DNA of 6,910 bases from Clostridia bacterium (GTDB taxonomy: Bacteria; Aerophobota; Aerophobia; Aerophobales; AE-B3A): positions 1 through 6,910 of the forward strand of contig WJOQ01000199.1 of assembly GCA_009618505.1 (NCBI GenBank). The letters run 5' to 3'. The notes beneath the pieces were generated by a model. It ran no database searches, was not told the DNA's origin, and saw nothing but the letters and a program-made list of their open reading frames with translations. This document shows, one piece after another, positions 1 through 6,461 of the stretch. Every line of letters begins with the position of its first letter. The first letter of the stretch is position 1. A program made the translations under genes and the position numbers.

Positions 1-1
1 C

Positions 2-1051
2 TTTGGTACGGCTGTTCTCATTTTTCCTGATGGTTTCAAGCTAGACATTGCCACCTCTCGGCGGGAATTCTATCCCCGTCCGGCTTCTCTGCCCAGGGTA
101 ACACCAGCTTCTTTACGGGAGGACGTTTTCCGGCGGGATTTTACTGTAAATACTATGGCCATTGATATTAATCTGAATAGCTTTGGCAATCTGATAGATT
201 TCTTTGCCGGGCAAAAAGACATTAAAGAGAAGAGGGTAGGGGTTCTCCATAGCAAGAGCTTCATTGAGGACCCTACCAGGATCTTTCGGGCTATCAGGTT
301 TGAGCAGAGATATGGATTTACTATCGAAGATAAGACTCTCAGGTTGATCGAAGATGCCCTCAGAAGAGGTTTATTGCAAGAATTGAGCGGAGAAAGGATT
401 CGGGAAGAATTAATCCAGATTCTGGAGGAGGATAGACCCGGCAGGGTCATTAAGAGAATGCAAGAGCTAGGTGTTCTTAAGACTCTTCATCCCAGGATGA
501 GGCTAGATGAAGAAAAAGAAGAAAGACTGGATCATCTGGTAGATGTTTTTGCCCGCTTTGAGATTCTCTTTAATAAAAGAGTAAAGAGATGGTTGATTAG
601 ACTCCTTTTATTATTAGAAGATTTGAATGGAGCTGAGCTGAAAGAGTTTTGCCGAAGATATAGATTTAATAAAGAGGAAAGAGAATCTATTCTTGAAGGT
701 AAAAATAAGGCTAAAGAGCTCGAGGAAAAATTAAAGACGAGTCAATTTCTCAAACCTAGTTCTATTTATTATCTTCTCCAACCGCTTTCTCAGGAAATTC
801 TTCTTTTTACCATAGCCAGGGCAGAAGAGAAGGGGATAGAAAAGCGTATATTTGACTATTTATCTAAATTGAAGAATATTAAAATTAAGGTTGATGGAAA
901 TGATTTGAAGCAGATGGGGTATAAACCCTCTCCAGAATTTACTCAGATTCTAGAGGAGCTCAAGAAAGCTAAACTAGATGGGGAAATAGAGACAAGAGAA
1001 GAAGAGCTCGATTATATTAAGAAGAGATTCCCCCGGGAGGAAACTAAATGA
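2..1051 (+). CDS. cca: tRNA nucleotidyltransferase (CCA- or A-adding, class II), 3' part
   Basis: Adds C and/or A to tRNA 3' ends using CTP/ATP, in the cytoplasm. The frame is open from base 2, so the start lies before the window; the ATG at 155 is internal, because family motifs precede it. Visible (numbering from the first codon): LDIATSRRE at 14-22 with the third palm aspartate (D15), RRDFTVN at 44-50, the DFFAGQKDI segment near 66-74, EDPTRIFRAIRF at 89-100 and ERIREEL at 131-137. The first palm motif (GSxxxDxD) must be upstream. A long charged helical tail follows, ending in a GNDLKQMGYKPSP-like module and TREEELDYIKKRF. From knowledge of the family, this tail and the HSKSFIEDPTRIFRA wording recall A-adding enzymes that carry N-terminal DHH/CBS domains (Thermotoga, Aquifex), but those domains cannot be checked here. 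The stop overlaps the next start. Class II family membership is firm; A-adding versus full CCA-adding activity is not resolved. Confidence 0.93.
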   Translation, partial: FGTAVLIFPDGFKLDIATSRREFYPRPASLPRVTPASLREDVFRRDFTVNTMAIDINLNSFGNLIDFFAGQKDIKEKRVGVLHSKSFIEDPTRIFRAIRFEQRYGFTIEDKTLRLIEDALRRGLLQELSGERIREELIQILEEDRPGRVIKRMQELGVLKTLHPRMRLDEEKEERLDHLVDVFARFEILFNKRVKRWLIRLLLLLEDLNGAELKEFCRRYRFNKEERESILEGKNKAKELEEKLKTSQFLKPSSIYYLLQPLSQEILLFTIARAEEKGIEKRIFDYLSKLKNIKIKVDGNDLKQMGYKPSPEFTQILEELKKAKLDGEIETREEELDYIKKRFPREETK

Positions 1052-1617
1052 CAGTGGTGGTGTTGCTTTTTTCGCTGGTAGTGGTACTTTTCTCCATAAT
1101 TTTGCACGAGTGTGCCCATGGACTGGCTGCTGAACGTTTGGGCGACCCTACAGCTCGGCAGGCCGGAAGAATTACCCTCAATCCTATTCCACATCTGGAT
1201 CCGATTGGTTCTATTCTTCTGCCTGGTGTTATGCTTTTGAACAACCCCAAGCGAGATATGATGTGGATTGGCTTATCAGGACCTGCTGCTAACTTTGCTG
1301 TAGCTCTTATTCTGGCTTTGCTTTTTCGTCTTCTGCCCATATCTGCTTCCCTGGGAGCAATAATCCTTTTCTATGGGGTAGCCATCAATCTACTGCTGGG
1401 TCTCTTTAACCTTATTCCCATTCCGCCTCTGGATGGGTCAAGAATTCTAACCGGACTTCTGCCAGAGAAGTATGCCTACGCCATAAATAGCATAGGGCGT
1501 TTTGGCTTCATAATACTTATCATTCTCTTTATGAGTGGAGTTTTCCGTATTATTTTTGCAATGGTTTTCAGATTAAGCCTTCTATTAACGGGCATGCCTT
1601 TATGGGCGCTAGGGTAA
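1048..1617 (+). CDS. Compact site-2-type membrane metalloprotease, peptidase M50 family
   Basis: Predicted intramembrane zinc protease of 189 residues; substrate unknown. The zinc motif HECAH is at residues 20-24 in the first hydrophobic segment, and the third ligand is D129 in NLIPIPPLDG. Between them lie NPIPHLDPIG (45-54) and LSGPAANF (76-83), both typical of the rhomboid-sized M50 group without PDZ domains. Hydrophobic segments fall near 2-19, 53-64, 73-96, 100-123 and 148-175. There is no separate signal peptide. The start is set by GGGAGG at 1035-1040, 7 bases before the ATG, and the ATG overlaps the upstream stop (ATGA), implying translational coupling. The protein is about 20 residues shorter than relatives I know: the GWAKPVPVNP-type loop expected between the LDPIG helix and the NPKRD segment is missing. 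Catalytic residues are intact, so I call it functional but unusual. Confidence 0.9.
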   Translation: MTVVVLLFSLVVVLFSIILHECAHGLAAERLGDPTARQAGRITLNPIPHLDPIGSILLPGVMLLNNPKRDMMWIGLSGPAANFAVALILALLFRLLPISASLGAIILFYGVAINLLLGLFNLIPIPPLDGSRILTGLLPEKYAYAINSIGRFGFIILIILFMSGVFRIIFAMVFRLSLLLTGMPLWALG

Positions 1618-1645
1618 TCATGCGAAATAGAATAAGAAGGATAAA

Positions 1646-3991
1646 ATGAGAGTTTCCTATAAACATCTTCAGGAAATAGTGAATTTTTCTTTTTCTCCTC
1701 AGGAATTGGCTGAACAGTTAACCCGCTTAGGTCTTGAGGTAAAGAACATAGAATATTTTGGAAAACTGGAGAAGATAGTAGTAGGAAAGATTGTTTCCAT
1801 TGAAAATCACCCTAATGCTGATAAGATAAAAGTAGTTAGAATAGACGTCGGCAGGGAGACTATTTCTTTGGTTTGTGGGGCTCCTAACATAAAAGAAGAA
1901 ATGGTTGTTCCTGTAGCTTTGGAGGGAGCCAGCCTTAAAGGAGGGATAAGGGTAAAGAAAATAAAAGTGCGGGGGATTGATTCTCCGGGAATGATTTGTT
2001 CAGAAAATGAACTTGGATTAGGAGGGGATCAATCTGGAGTTATGCTACTTCCTTCTCATTTACCTTTAGGAATAAATCTTTCTCAGGCCCTGGATTTAGA
2101 AGATATTGTATTGGATTTGGAGATAACTTCCAACCGGGGAGATTGTTTATCAATGATAGGAGTAGCGCGTGAAATTGCTGCTCTAACTGGTGAAAGCCTT
2201 CATCTCCCTTCCTTTGGAGTAAGGGATGATAAAAAGCAAAAAGGGCATCAAATTGATATAGAGATAAAAGATATCACTCTTTGCCCTTATTATAGTGCTC
2301 ATCTTATAAGGGATGTAAAGATAGGACCTTCTCCTCACTGGCTACGTCATAAAGTTCTAATTGCCGGAGCCGTACCTATCAATAACATTGTAGATATTAC
2401 CAATTATGTTCTGTGGGAAATGGGACAACCCCTGCATGCCTTTGATTATAGATTTCTTGAGAATAAGAAGATAATAGTTCGCCGAGCGGAAAAGAGCGAA
2501 TTTCTGGTCACCCTGGACGGTATCAGACGGGAACTTGATGAAGATATGCTCGTTATCGCTGATTCGACTCGTCCAGTAGCTCTGGCTGGAATTATGGGAG
2601 GAAAAGATACCGAGGTAACAAATTCTACGGTGGATGTTTTGCTGGAATCCGCATATTTTGATTCTTCGTCTATTCAACGTACCTCAAAGAAGATAGGTTT
2701 GACTACAGAGGCATCTTCTAGATTTGGGAGAAGAGTAGACCCCTCAGGAGTCAGGGGAGCTCTAGAGAGGGCTTCTCTTCTTATAGAAAAAATAGCAGGA
2801 GGGAAATTCGAGAGAATTCTGGAAAGGGGTCAATTACCAGTAAGAAAAAGGTGGATTACTCTTCGGCCGGCACGAGTTCATCGTATTCTGGGGAATAGGG
2901 TCGCCCCCTTCCGCATGAAAAAGATTCTAGAAAATTTACAGTTTAAGGTTGAGAAAAAAAATGGAGATTGGAAAGTGAGTGTTCCTTCTTTCCGTTCCGA
3001 TGTAAGCAGGGAAATAGACCTGATTGAGGAAATAATAAGATTTCATGGATATAATCGGTTAAGAACAAGTCTTCCTTCTCTGGTGAACAAAAAAATTGGT
3101 GAAGACCTCGAGGAACAGCGTAAGGAGAGGGTGAGAGAAATTCTAAAAGGATTAGGCTTTTATGAGGTGATTTCGGTCCCTTTTGCTGAAGAAGATATTT
3201 TCAGAAGGACAAACCTACTTTCTCAGAAAAAAATAAAAATTAGAAATCCTCTCTCTTCCCAGCAGGAATTCTTAATGCCCCATCTTTTCCCTCGTCTATT
3301 GAAAGTTGCCTCTTATAATCTCACTCAGAGCATAGAGCAATTGCGGATATTCGAAGTGTCCGAAGTCTTTCAAAATATTCATCCTCTGAAAGAGATTTCT
3401 TCAGTAGGAGGATTGGTCTATGAGGATGATTTTGGCTTTTTCCATATAAAAGGGATCGTAGAGACTTTATTGGAAGGCATGGGTATAAAAGGAGTAGATT
3501 TTATTTCCTGTGATTGTGCTTATCTTTCCAGTAGACAAAGGGCTTCCGTTTTAAAGGGAAGTGTAGTGCTGGGAGCATTGGGTAGGCTGGAGCAGGGAGT
3601 TGCCAAGAATCTAAAGCTCCCTTCCTCTGTTTATCTATTTGAGTTTGACTTTTCTCGTCTTATTGCTGCTTTTTCTGAGGGAGGAAAGAGATTTCGTCAT
3701 TTACCCAGGTTTCCTGCTCTCAGGCGAGATTTGGCTATTATTGTTCCAGAAAACATTTCAGCAGAAGATGTAAAACAGGGGATCCTCAAAGGAGGAAGAT
3801 GGCTGGAGAGGGTAGATTTTTTTGACCTTTATAGAGGGGGAGAAATGCCATCAGGATATAAAAGTCTTGCTTTTTCTTTGGTCTTTCGTGCTTCAGATAG
3901 AACTTTGACAGACAAAGAAGTTGACCAGGTTCAGGAAAAAATAGTTAATCTTTTGAAGATAGATTTAGGAGCAAGCATCAGAGAAGGATGA
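1646..3991 (+). CDS. pheT: Phenylalanine--tRNA ligase beta subunit
   Basis: Beta chain of the alpha2beta2 PheRS, which charges tRNA-Phe; the beta chain binds tRNA and edits mischarged Tyr-tRNA-Phe. The length of 781 residues is normal. Domains in order: N-terminal module starting MRVSYKHLQE; EMAP-type tRNA-binding domain about 40-150 (HPNADKIKV at 55-63, MICSENELGL at 116-125); B3/B4 editing domain about 210-380 (NNIVDITNYV, GQPLHAFD, LAGIMGG); B5 domain about 402-475 (VPSFRSDVSREIDLIEEI); catalytic-like core about 485-680 (NPLSSQQEFLMPHLFPRLL); and C-terminal ferredoxin-fold anticodon-binding domain about 685-781 (RFPALRRDLAIIV, then SLVFRASDRTLTDKEV). AGAAGG at 1635-1640, 5 bases before the ATG, supports the start, as does the family-typical N-terminus. 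It follows the M50 gene by 28 bases, probably in the same transcript. pheS, usually directly upstream, is not here. No truncation or frameshift is seen. Confidence 0.98.
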   Translation: MRVSYKHLQEIVNFSFSPQELAEQLTRLGLEVKNIEYFGKLEKIVVGKIVSIENHPNADKIKVVRIDVGRETISLVCGAPNIKEEMVVPVALEGASLKGGIRVKKIKVRGIDSPGMICSENELGLGGDQSGVMLLPSHLPLGINLSQALDLEDIVLDLEITSNRGDCLSMIGVAREIAALTGESLHLPSFGVRDDKKQKGHQIDIEIKDITLCPYYSAHLIRDVKIGPSPHWLRHKVLIAGAVPINNIVDITNYVLWEMGQPLHAFDYRFLENKKIIVRRAEKSEFLVTLDGIRRELDEDMLVIADSTRPVALAGIMGGKDTEVTNSTVDVLLESAYFDSSSIQRTSKKIGLTTEASSRFGRRVDPSGVRGALERASLLIEKIAGGKFERILERGQLPVRKRWITLRPARVHRILGNRVAPFRMKKILENLQFKVEKKNGDWKVSVPSFRSDVSREIDLIEEIIRFHGYNRLRTSLPSLVNKKIGEDLEEQRKERVREILKGLGFYEVISVPFAEEDIFRRTNLLSQKKIKIRNPLSSQQEFLMPHLFPRLLKVASYNLTQSIEQLRIFEVSEVFQNIHPLKEISSVGGLVYEDDFGFFHIKGIVETLLEGMGIKGVDFISCDCAYLSSRQRASVLKGSVVLGALGRLEQGVAKNLKLPSSVYLFEFDFSRLIAAFSEGGKRFRHLPRFPALRRDLAIIVPENISAEDVKQGILKGGRWLERVDFFDLYRGGEMPSGYKSLAFSLVFRASDRTLTDKEVDQVQEKIVNLLKIDLGASIREG

Positions 3992-4000
3992 TAACGTTCA

Positions 4001-4036
4001 AAAAAAGGGCAGAGGATTTCTCCTCTGCCCTTTTTT
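4001..4036. terminator. Bidirectional intrinsic terminator between pheT and groEL
   Basis: A perfect 10-bp stem, GGGCAGAGGA (4007-4016) with TCCTCTGCCC (4021-4030), closes a TTTC loop. It is flanked by six A on the left and six T on the right, so each strand reads as a GC-rich hairpin followed by a U-tract. It starts 10 bases after the pheT stop and lies 42 bases beyond the groEL stop on the other strand, as expected for a shared terminator of convergent genes. Confidence 0.95.
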
Positions 4037-4077
4037 CTTTTTTATAAACTTCTAATCCATTTTTTTTGCTTATCGGT

Positions 4078-5718
4078 TTAGTACATTCCGCCTCCTGGTG
4101 GCATTCCGCCTCCTGGTGGCATTGCTGGCATAGCTGGCTTCTCTTCAGGGATATCAGTAACCAGAGCTTCTGTGGTCAGAATCAAGTTGGCAATACTGGA
4201 TGCATTTTGAATAGTCGCTCTCACGACCTTTGCCGGGTCTATTACTCCGGCTTCTATAAGGTTTTCATATTCTCCTGTTTCTGCATTGAGTCCAAAGTCA
4301 GCTCCTTTACCCATAACTTTTTCTATCACTACTCCTCCCTCAAAGCCAGCATTCTCAGCTATCTTCCTTAAAGGAGTCTTAAGAGAATTTTTGATTATAT
4401 TGATGCCAATTTGTTCATCAATATTTTCTGCCTTAAGTTTGTCCAGCGCTGGTGCAATCTTGAGGAGAGTCACTCCTCCACCGGGGACTATTCCTTCTTC
4501 TACCGCGGCTCTGGTGGCTGCTACCGCATCTTCCATGCGAGCTTTATTGGTTTTCATCTCCGCTTCCGTGGCAGCTCCCACATTGATTACCGCAACACCC
4601 CCGGCCAGTTTAGCCAGCCTTTCTTCTAGTTTTTCTCTATCATAATCAGAATCAGTTTCATCCCTCTGTAGTTTTATCTGGGCAATTCTGGCTTCAATCT
4701 CTTTCCGTTTACCCTTACCTTCGATAACGGTAGTGTTTTCATTATCAATTCTGATTCTTTTTGTCTGTCCCAGCACCGAAAGATCTATATTTTCTAGCTT
4801 CAATCCCAGGTCCTCTGATATTACCTGTCCACCGGTGAGCGTAGCAATATCCTCCAGCATAGCTTTTCTCCTATCTCCAAAGCCGGGAGCTTTAACTGCT
4901 GCGCACTTTAAGGTACCTCTTATTTTATTGACCACCAAAGTAGCCAAAGCTTCTCCTTCTAGGTCTTCCGCAATTATGAGAAAAGACTTTCCGGTATTGG
5001 CGATTTTTTCCAGAAGAGGCAGTATGTCTTTGACATTACTTACCTTCTTATCATGTAGAAGGATATAGGGATCATCCAATACCACTTCCATTTTTTCTGC
5101 ATTGGTGACAAAATAAGGGGATAGGTATCCTCGGTCGAATTGCATTCCTTCTACCATCTCTAGAGTGGTTTCAGCCGTTTTTCCTTCTTCAATAGTAATA
5201 ACACCATTCTCTCCTACTCTGTCCATAGCATCAGCGATTAAGTCACCGACGCTCGCATCATTAGAGGCAGCAACTGTGGCTACTTGCCCGATTGACTTCT
5301 TATCTTTGACCATCTTACTTGTTTTTTTTATTTCTTCTACCACTGCCTTTACTGCTTTTTCCATCCCTTTACGCAGATGAGTAGGGTTGACTCCCGCCAT
5401 AACATGTTTCAGTCCCTCACGTATGATGCACTGAGTGAGCAGGGTGGCTGTAGTTGTTCCGTCACCGGCTACATCTTTGGTCTTCTCAGCCACTTCTTTT
5501 ACCAGTTGAGCTCCCATATTCTCGTAAGGGTCTTTTAGCTCAATTTCCTTGGCTACAGTTACTCCATCGTCAGTCACAGTAGGAGAACCAAAACTCCTGG
5601 ACAGTGCTACATTCTGCCCTTTAGGGCCCAGAGTAATGGTTACTGCATCAGCCAGTTGATCTACACCTCTTGCTAAAGCCTGTCTGGCTTCAGATTTAAA
5701 TAAAAGTTGTTTAGGCAT
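4078..5718 (-). CDS. groEL: Chaperonin GroEL (Hsp60, 60 kDa)
   Basis: Forms the double-ring ATP-driven folding chamber in the cytoplasm with GroES. The length of 546 residues matches the family. Equatorial domain: TLGPKGQNV at 29-37, D51 in VTDDGVTVA, and the nucleotide loop AGDGTTTAT at 84-92. The apical domain covers roughly 190-375, including SPYFVTNAE and [10 protein letters not shown]. The ATP-hydrolysis aspartate is D397 in [12 protein letters not shown], within the chaperonin signature ending [10 protein letters not shown] (residue 415). The C-terminus is the flexible family tail, here a PPGGGM-type repeat ending in Y rather than plain GGM repeats. The start is supported by AAGGAGG (5728-5734 on the complementary strand), 9 bases before the ATG. 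It lies 25 bases after groES and shares its promoter. All key residues are present. It reads as a housekeeping copy, although other copies elsewhere in the genome cannot be excluded. Confidence 0.99.
   Translation of the reverse strand: MPKQLLFKSEARQALARGVDQLADAVTITLGPKGQNVALSRSFGSPTVTDDGVTVAKEIELKDPYENMGAQLVKEVAEKTKDVAGDGTTTATLLTQCIIREGLKHVMAGVNPTHLRKGMEKAVKAVVEEIKKTSKMVKDKKSIGQVATVAASNDASVGDLIADAMDRVGENGVITIEEGKTAETTLEMVEGMQFDRGYLSPYFVTNAEKMEVVLDDPYILLHDKKVSNVKDILPLLEKIANTGKSFLIIAEDLEGEALATLVVNKIRGTLKCAAVKAPGFGDRRKAMLEDIATLTGGQVISEDLGLKLENIDLSVLGQTKRIRIDNENTTVIEGKGKRKEIEARIAQIKLQRDETDSDYDREKLEERLAKLAGGVAVINVGAATEAEMKTNKARMEDAVAATRAAVEEGIVPGGGVTLLKIAPALDKLKAENIDEQIGINIIKNSLKTPLRKIAENAGFEGGVVIEKVMGKGADFGLNAETGEYENLIEAGVIDPAKVVRATIQNASSIANLILTTEALVTDIPEEKPAMPAMPPGGGMPPGGGMY
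4084..4119. repeat. Perfect 18-bp tandem duplication in the groEL 3' end
   Basis: The unit CATTCCGCCTCCTGGTGG occurs at 4084-4101 and again, identical, at 4102-4119. On the coding strand each copy encodes PPGGGM, giving the doubled tail just before the final tyrosine. Exact identity including third codon positions suggests recent duplication by slippage. Confidence 0.95.
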
Positions 5719-5743
5719 TATATATTTCCTCCTTTTGAAGTTG

Positions 5744-6007
5744 TTATTCTGCTATTGCTAAAACGTCGTCTTTACCGAGGATAAGATACTCTTCATTATC
5801 GAGTTCTACTTCCGTTCCTCCGTATTTGGCAAAGATGACCTTGTCTCCCTTCTTAACCCCTTTAAAATCGGGTCCGACTGCTATTACTTTCCCCTGTTGA
5901 GGTTTATCTTTACTAGCAGTTTCAGGAAGATATATTCCTCCCTCTGTCTTTTCCTTTTGCTCCAAGGCCTTTACAACAATCCTTTCTCCTAGGGGCTTAA
6001 TTTTCAT
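5744..6007 (-). CDS. groES: Co-chaperonin GroES (Hsp10), short form
   Basis: Heptameric lid of the GroEL chamber. At 87 residues it is shorter than the usual 94-97. The N-terminus [13 protein letters not shown] is the family signature region. The mobile loop that contacts GroEL spans about 16-33 and contains EGGIYLPET (residues 22-30), with the hydrophobic I-Y-L element that docks on GroEL. Then [24 protein letters not shown] and the closing NEEYLIL/VLAIAE strands follow. The shortening falls between VGP (44-46) and KKGD (52-55), where most GroES proteins carry a beta-hairpin forming the dome roof. GGGAGGAG (6013-6020 on the complementary strand) lies 5 bases before the ATG. It is the first gene of a groES-groEL operon, with a consensus promoter about 60-85 bases upstream. 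Confidence 0.97.
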   Translation of the reverse strand: MKIKPLGERIVVKALEQKEKTEGGIYLPETASKDKPQQGKVIAVGPDFKGVKKGDKVIFAKYGGTEVELDNEEYLILGKDDVLAIAE

Positions 6008-6065
6008 CCTTTCTCCTCCCTCTATATTATTTTTTTATTTTCACAATATATTTCCAGAATGCATA

Positions 6066-6093
6066 ATTATATACATTTCAAGAAACCTGTCAA
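6066..6093 (-). promoter_or_regulatory. Sigma70-type promoter of groES-groEL
   Basis: On the minus strand, TTGACA (6088-6093) and TATAAT (6066-6071) match both consensus hexamers exactly, with a 16-base spacer. Transcription would begin near 6058-6060, leaving a leader of about 50 bases before the groES ATG. No CIRCE repeat (TTAGCACTC-N9-GAGTGCTAA) is present around it, and no sigma32-type pair is evident. Heat-shock control by HrcA at this site is therefore not supported by the sequence. Confidence 0.85.
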
Positions 6094-6120
6094 GTTGAGG
6101 TCCACGAAAAATTAAGAACT

Positions 6121-6151
6121 TCTAAAACTGAGATTTAGTGAGCATTTTAGA
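6121..6151. repeat. Inverted repeat upstream of the groES promoter
   Basis: TCTAAAA (6121-6127) and its exact reverse complement TTTTAGA (6145-6151) are separated by 17 bases. It is centred about 45 bases upstream of the groES -35 box. It differs from CIRCE in sequence and geometry. It could be a regulator site, a weak hairpin, or chance in AT-rich DNA. Confidence 0.45.
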
Positions 6152-6271
6152 GACAGTCAAGACAGAATTGACTTCTTTTTAGAGAAGACAAAAGATACAG
6201 ACTGTTAAAAATCAGCCTTGCTATAAAACAGAGTCTACCCAGCCGTCCTCAATTAAAGAGGGTCTTTACCC

Positions 6272-6298
6272 AAGGAGCATAGGTTTGCTCTCCTTTTT
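6272..6298 (+). terminator. Possible weak intrinsic terminator or structured RNA element
   Basis: AAGGAGCA (6272-6279) can pair with TGCT...CCTT (6286-6295) through an 8-bp stem with a 2-base bulge and a 6-base loop, ending in a run of T (6294-6298). A small perfect hairpin GGGT-CTTT-ACCC lies just before it at 6260-6271. No + strand gene is recognisable upstream for it to terminate, so it may be a relic or part of an unrecognised RNA. Confidence 0.35.
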
Positions 6299-6342
6299 GG
6301 AGATTAAAATAATTATTATTCTTTAAGAAGTTGTCCAAGCCA

Positions 6343-6371
6343 GAGCGAGTCCTCCTCCTAAGGTTTCGCTC
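6343..6371. repeat. Hairpin with 6-bp stem
   Basis: GAGCGA (6343-6348) and TCGCTC (6366-6371) form a perfect 6-bp inverted repeat with a 17-base loop rich in CCT. There is no T-tract after it, so it is not a terminator. I tested it as a tRNA arm and it does not fit. Confidence 0.4.
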
Positions 6372-6431
6372 AAATACCTCTAGAATTAAGGTTTGCTTTC
6401 AATCTTTTTCCTAATCTAAATCTCGAGTGAC

Positions 6432-6461
6432 TTGACAAGTAGCTGTAAATGGGTATTTAAT
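6432..6461 (+). promoter_or_regulatory. Candidate promoter reading toward the right end
   Basis: TTGACA (6432-6437) is a perfect -35 hexamer; TTTAAT (6456-6461) matches the -10 at five of six positions with an 18-base spacer. The -35 lies inside a perfect inverted repeat ACTTG-A-CAAGT (6430-6440). It could transcribe the transaldolase remnant or a gene beyond the window. It overlaps the 5' edge of recognisable homology in the pseudogene, so it may be coincidental. Confidence 0.4.

Larger units (their letters stand above)
6096..6435. other. Gene-free intergenic stretch with hairpins and short repeats
   Basis: Frames I read across this stretch are broken by stops and show no recognisable protein family. 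No tRNA or rRNA is visible. It holds an inverted repeat (6121-6151), small hairpins around 6260-6298, one at 6343-6371, and three copies of an AGGTTTGCT-like motif (6281, about 6361, 6389). It may include the decayed 5' half of the neighbouring transaldolase-like pseudogene, but I cannot show homology there. Confidence 0.6.

Noticed and set aside
70..450. Minus-strand open frame opposite the nucleotidyltransferase
   Set aside because: The + strand frame carries clear family motifs across the whole stretch; this is its shadow.
4286..5380. Several + strand open frames opposite groEL
   Set aside because: They are antisense shadows of a highly conserved groEL frame, with no family match and low-complexity serine/leucine-rich products.
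6165..6227. Other + strand promoter pairs (TTGACT near 6168, TATAAA at 6222-6227)
   Set aside because: Each has only one good hexamer; the partner at a normal spacing is poor.
6270..6300. Minus-strand four-codon ORF (MLLG) behind a good AAGGAGAG site, and a possible c-di-GMP (GEMM) riboswitch because of a GCAAACC string
   Set aside because: The ORF is too short to support, and the other conserved riboswitch parts, such as GACGCAAAGCC, are missing.
6340..6375. tRNA-like anticodon arm with CCT
   Set aside because: The stem around the would-be loop does not pair, and no T-arm or acceptor stem is found.
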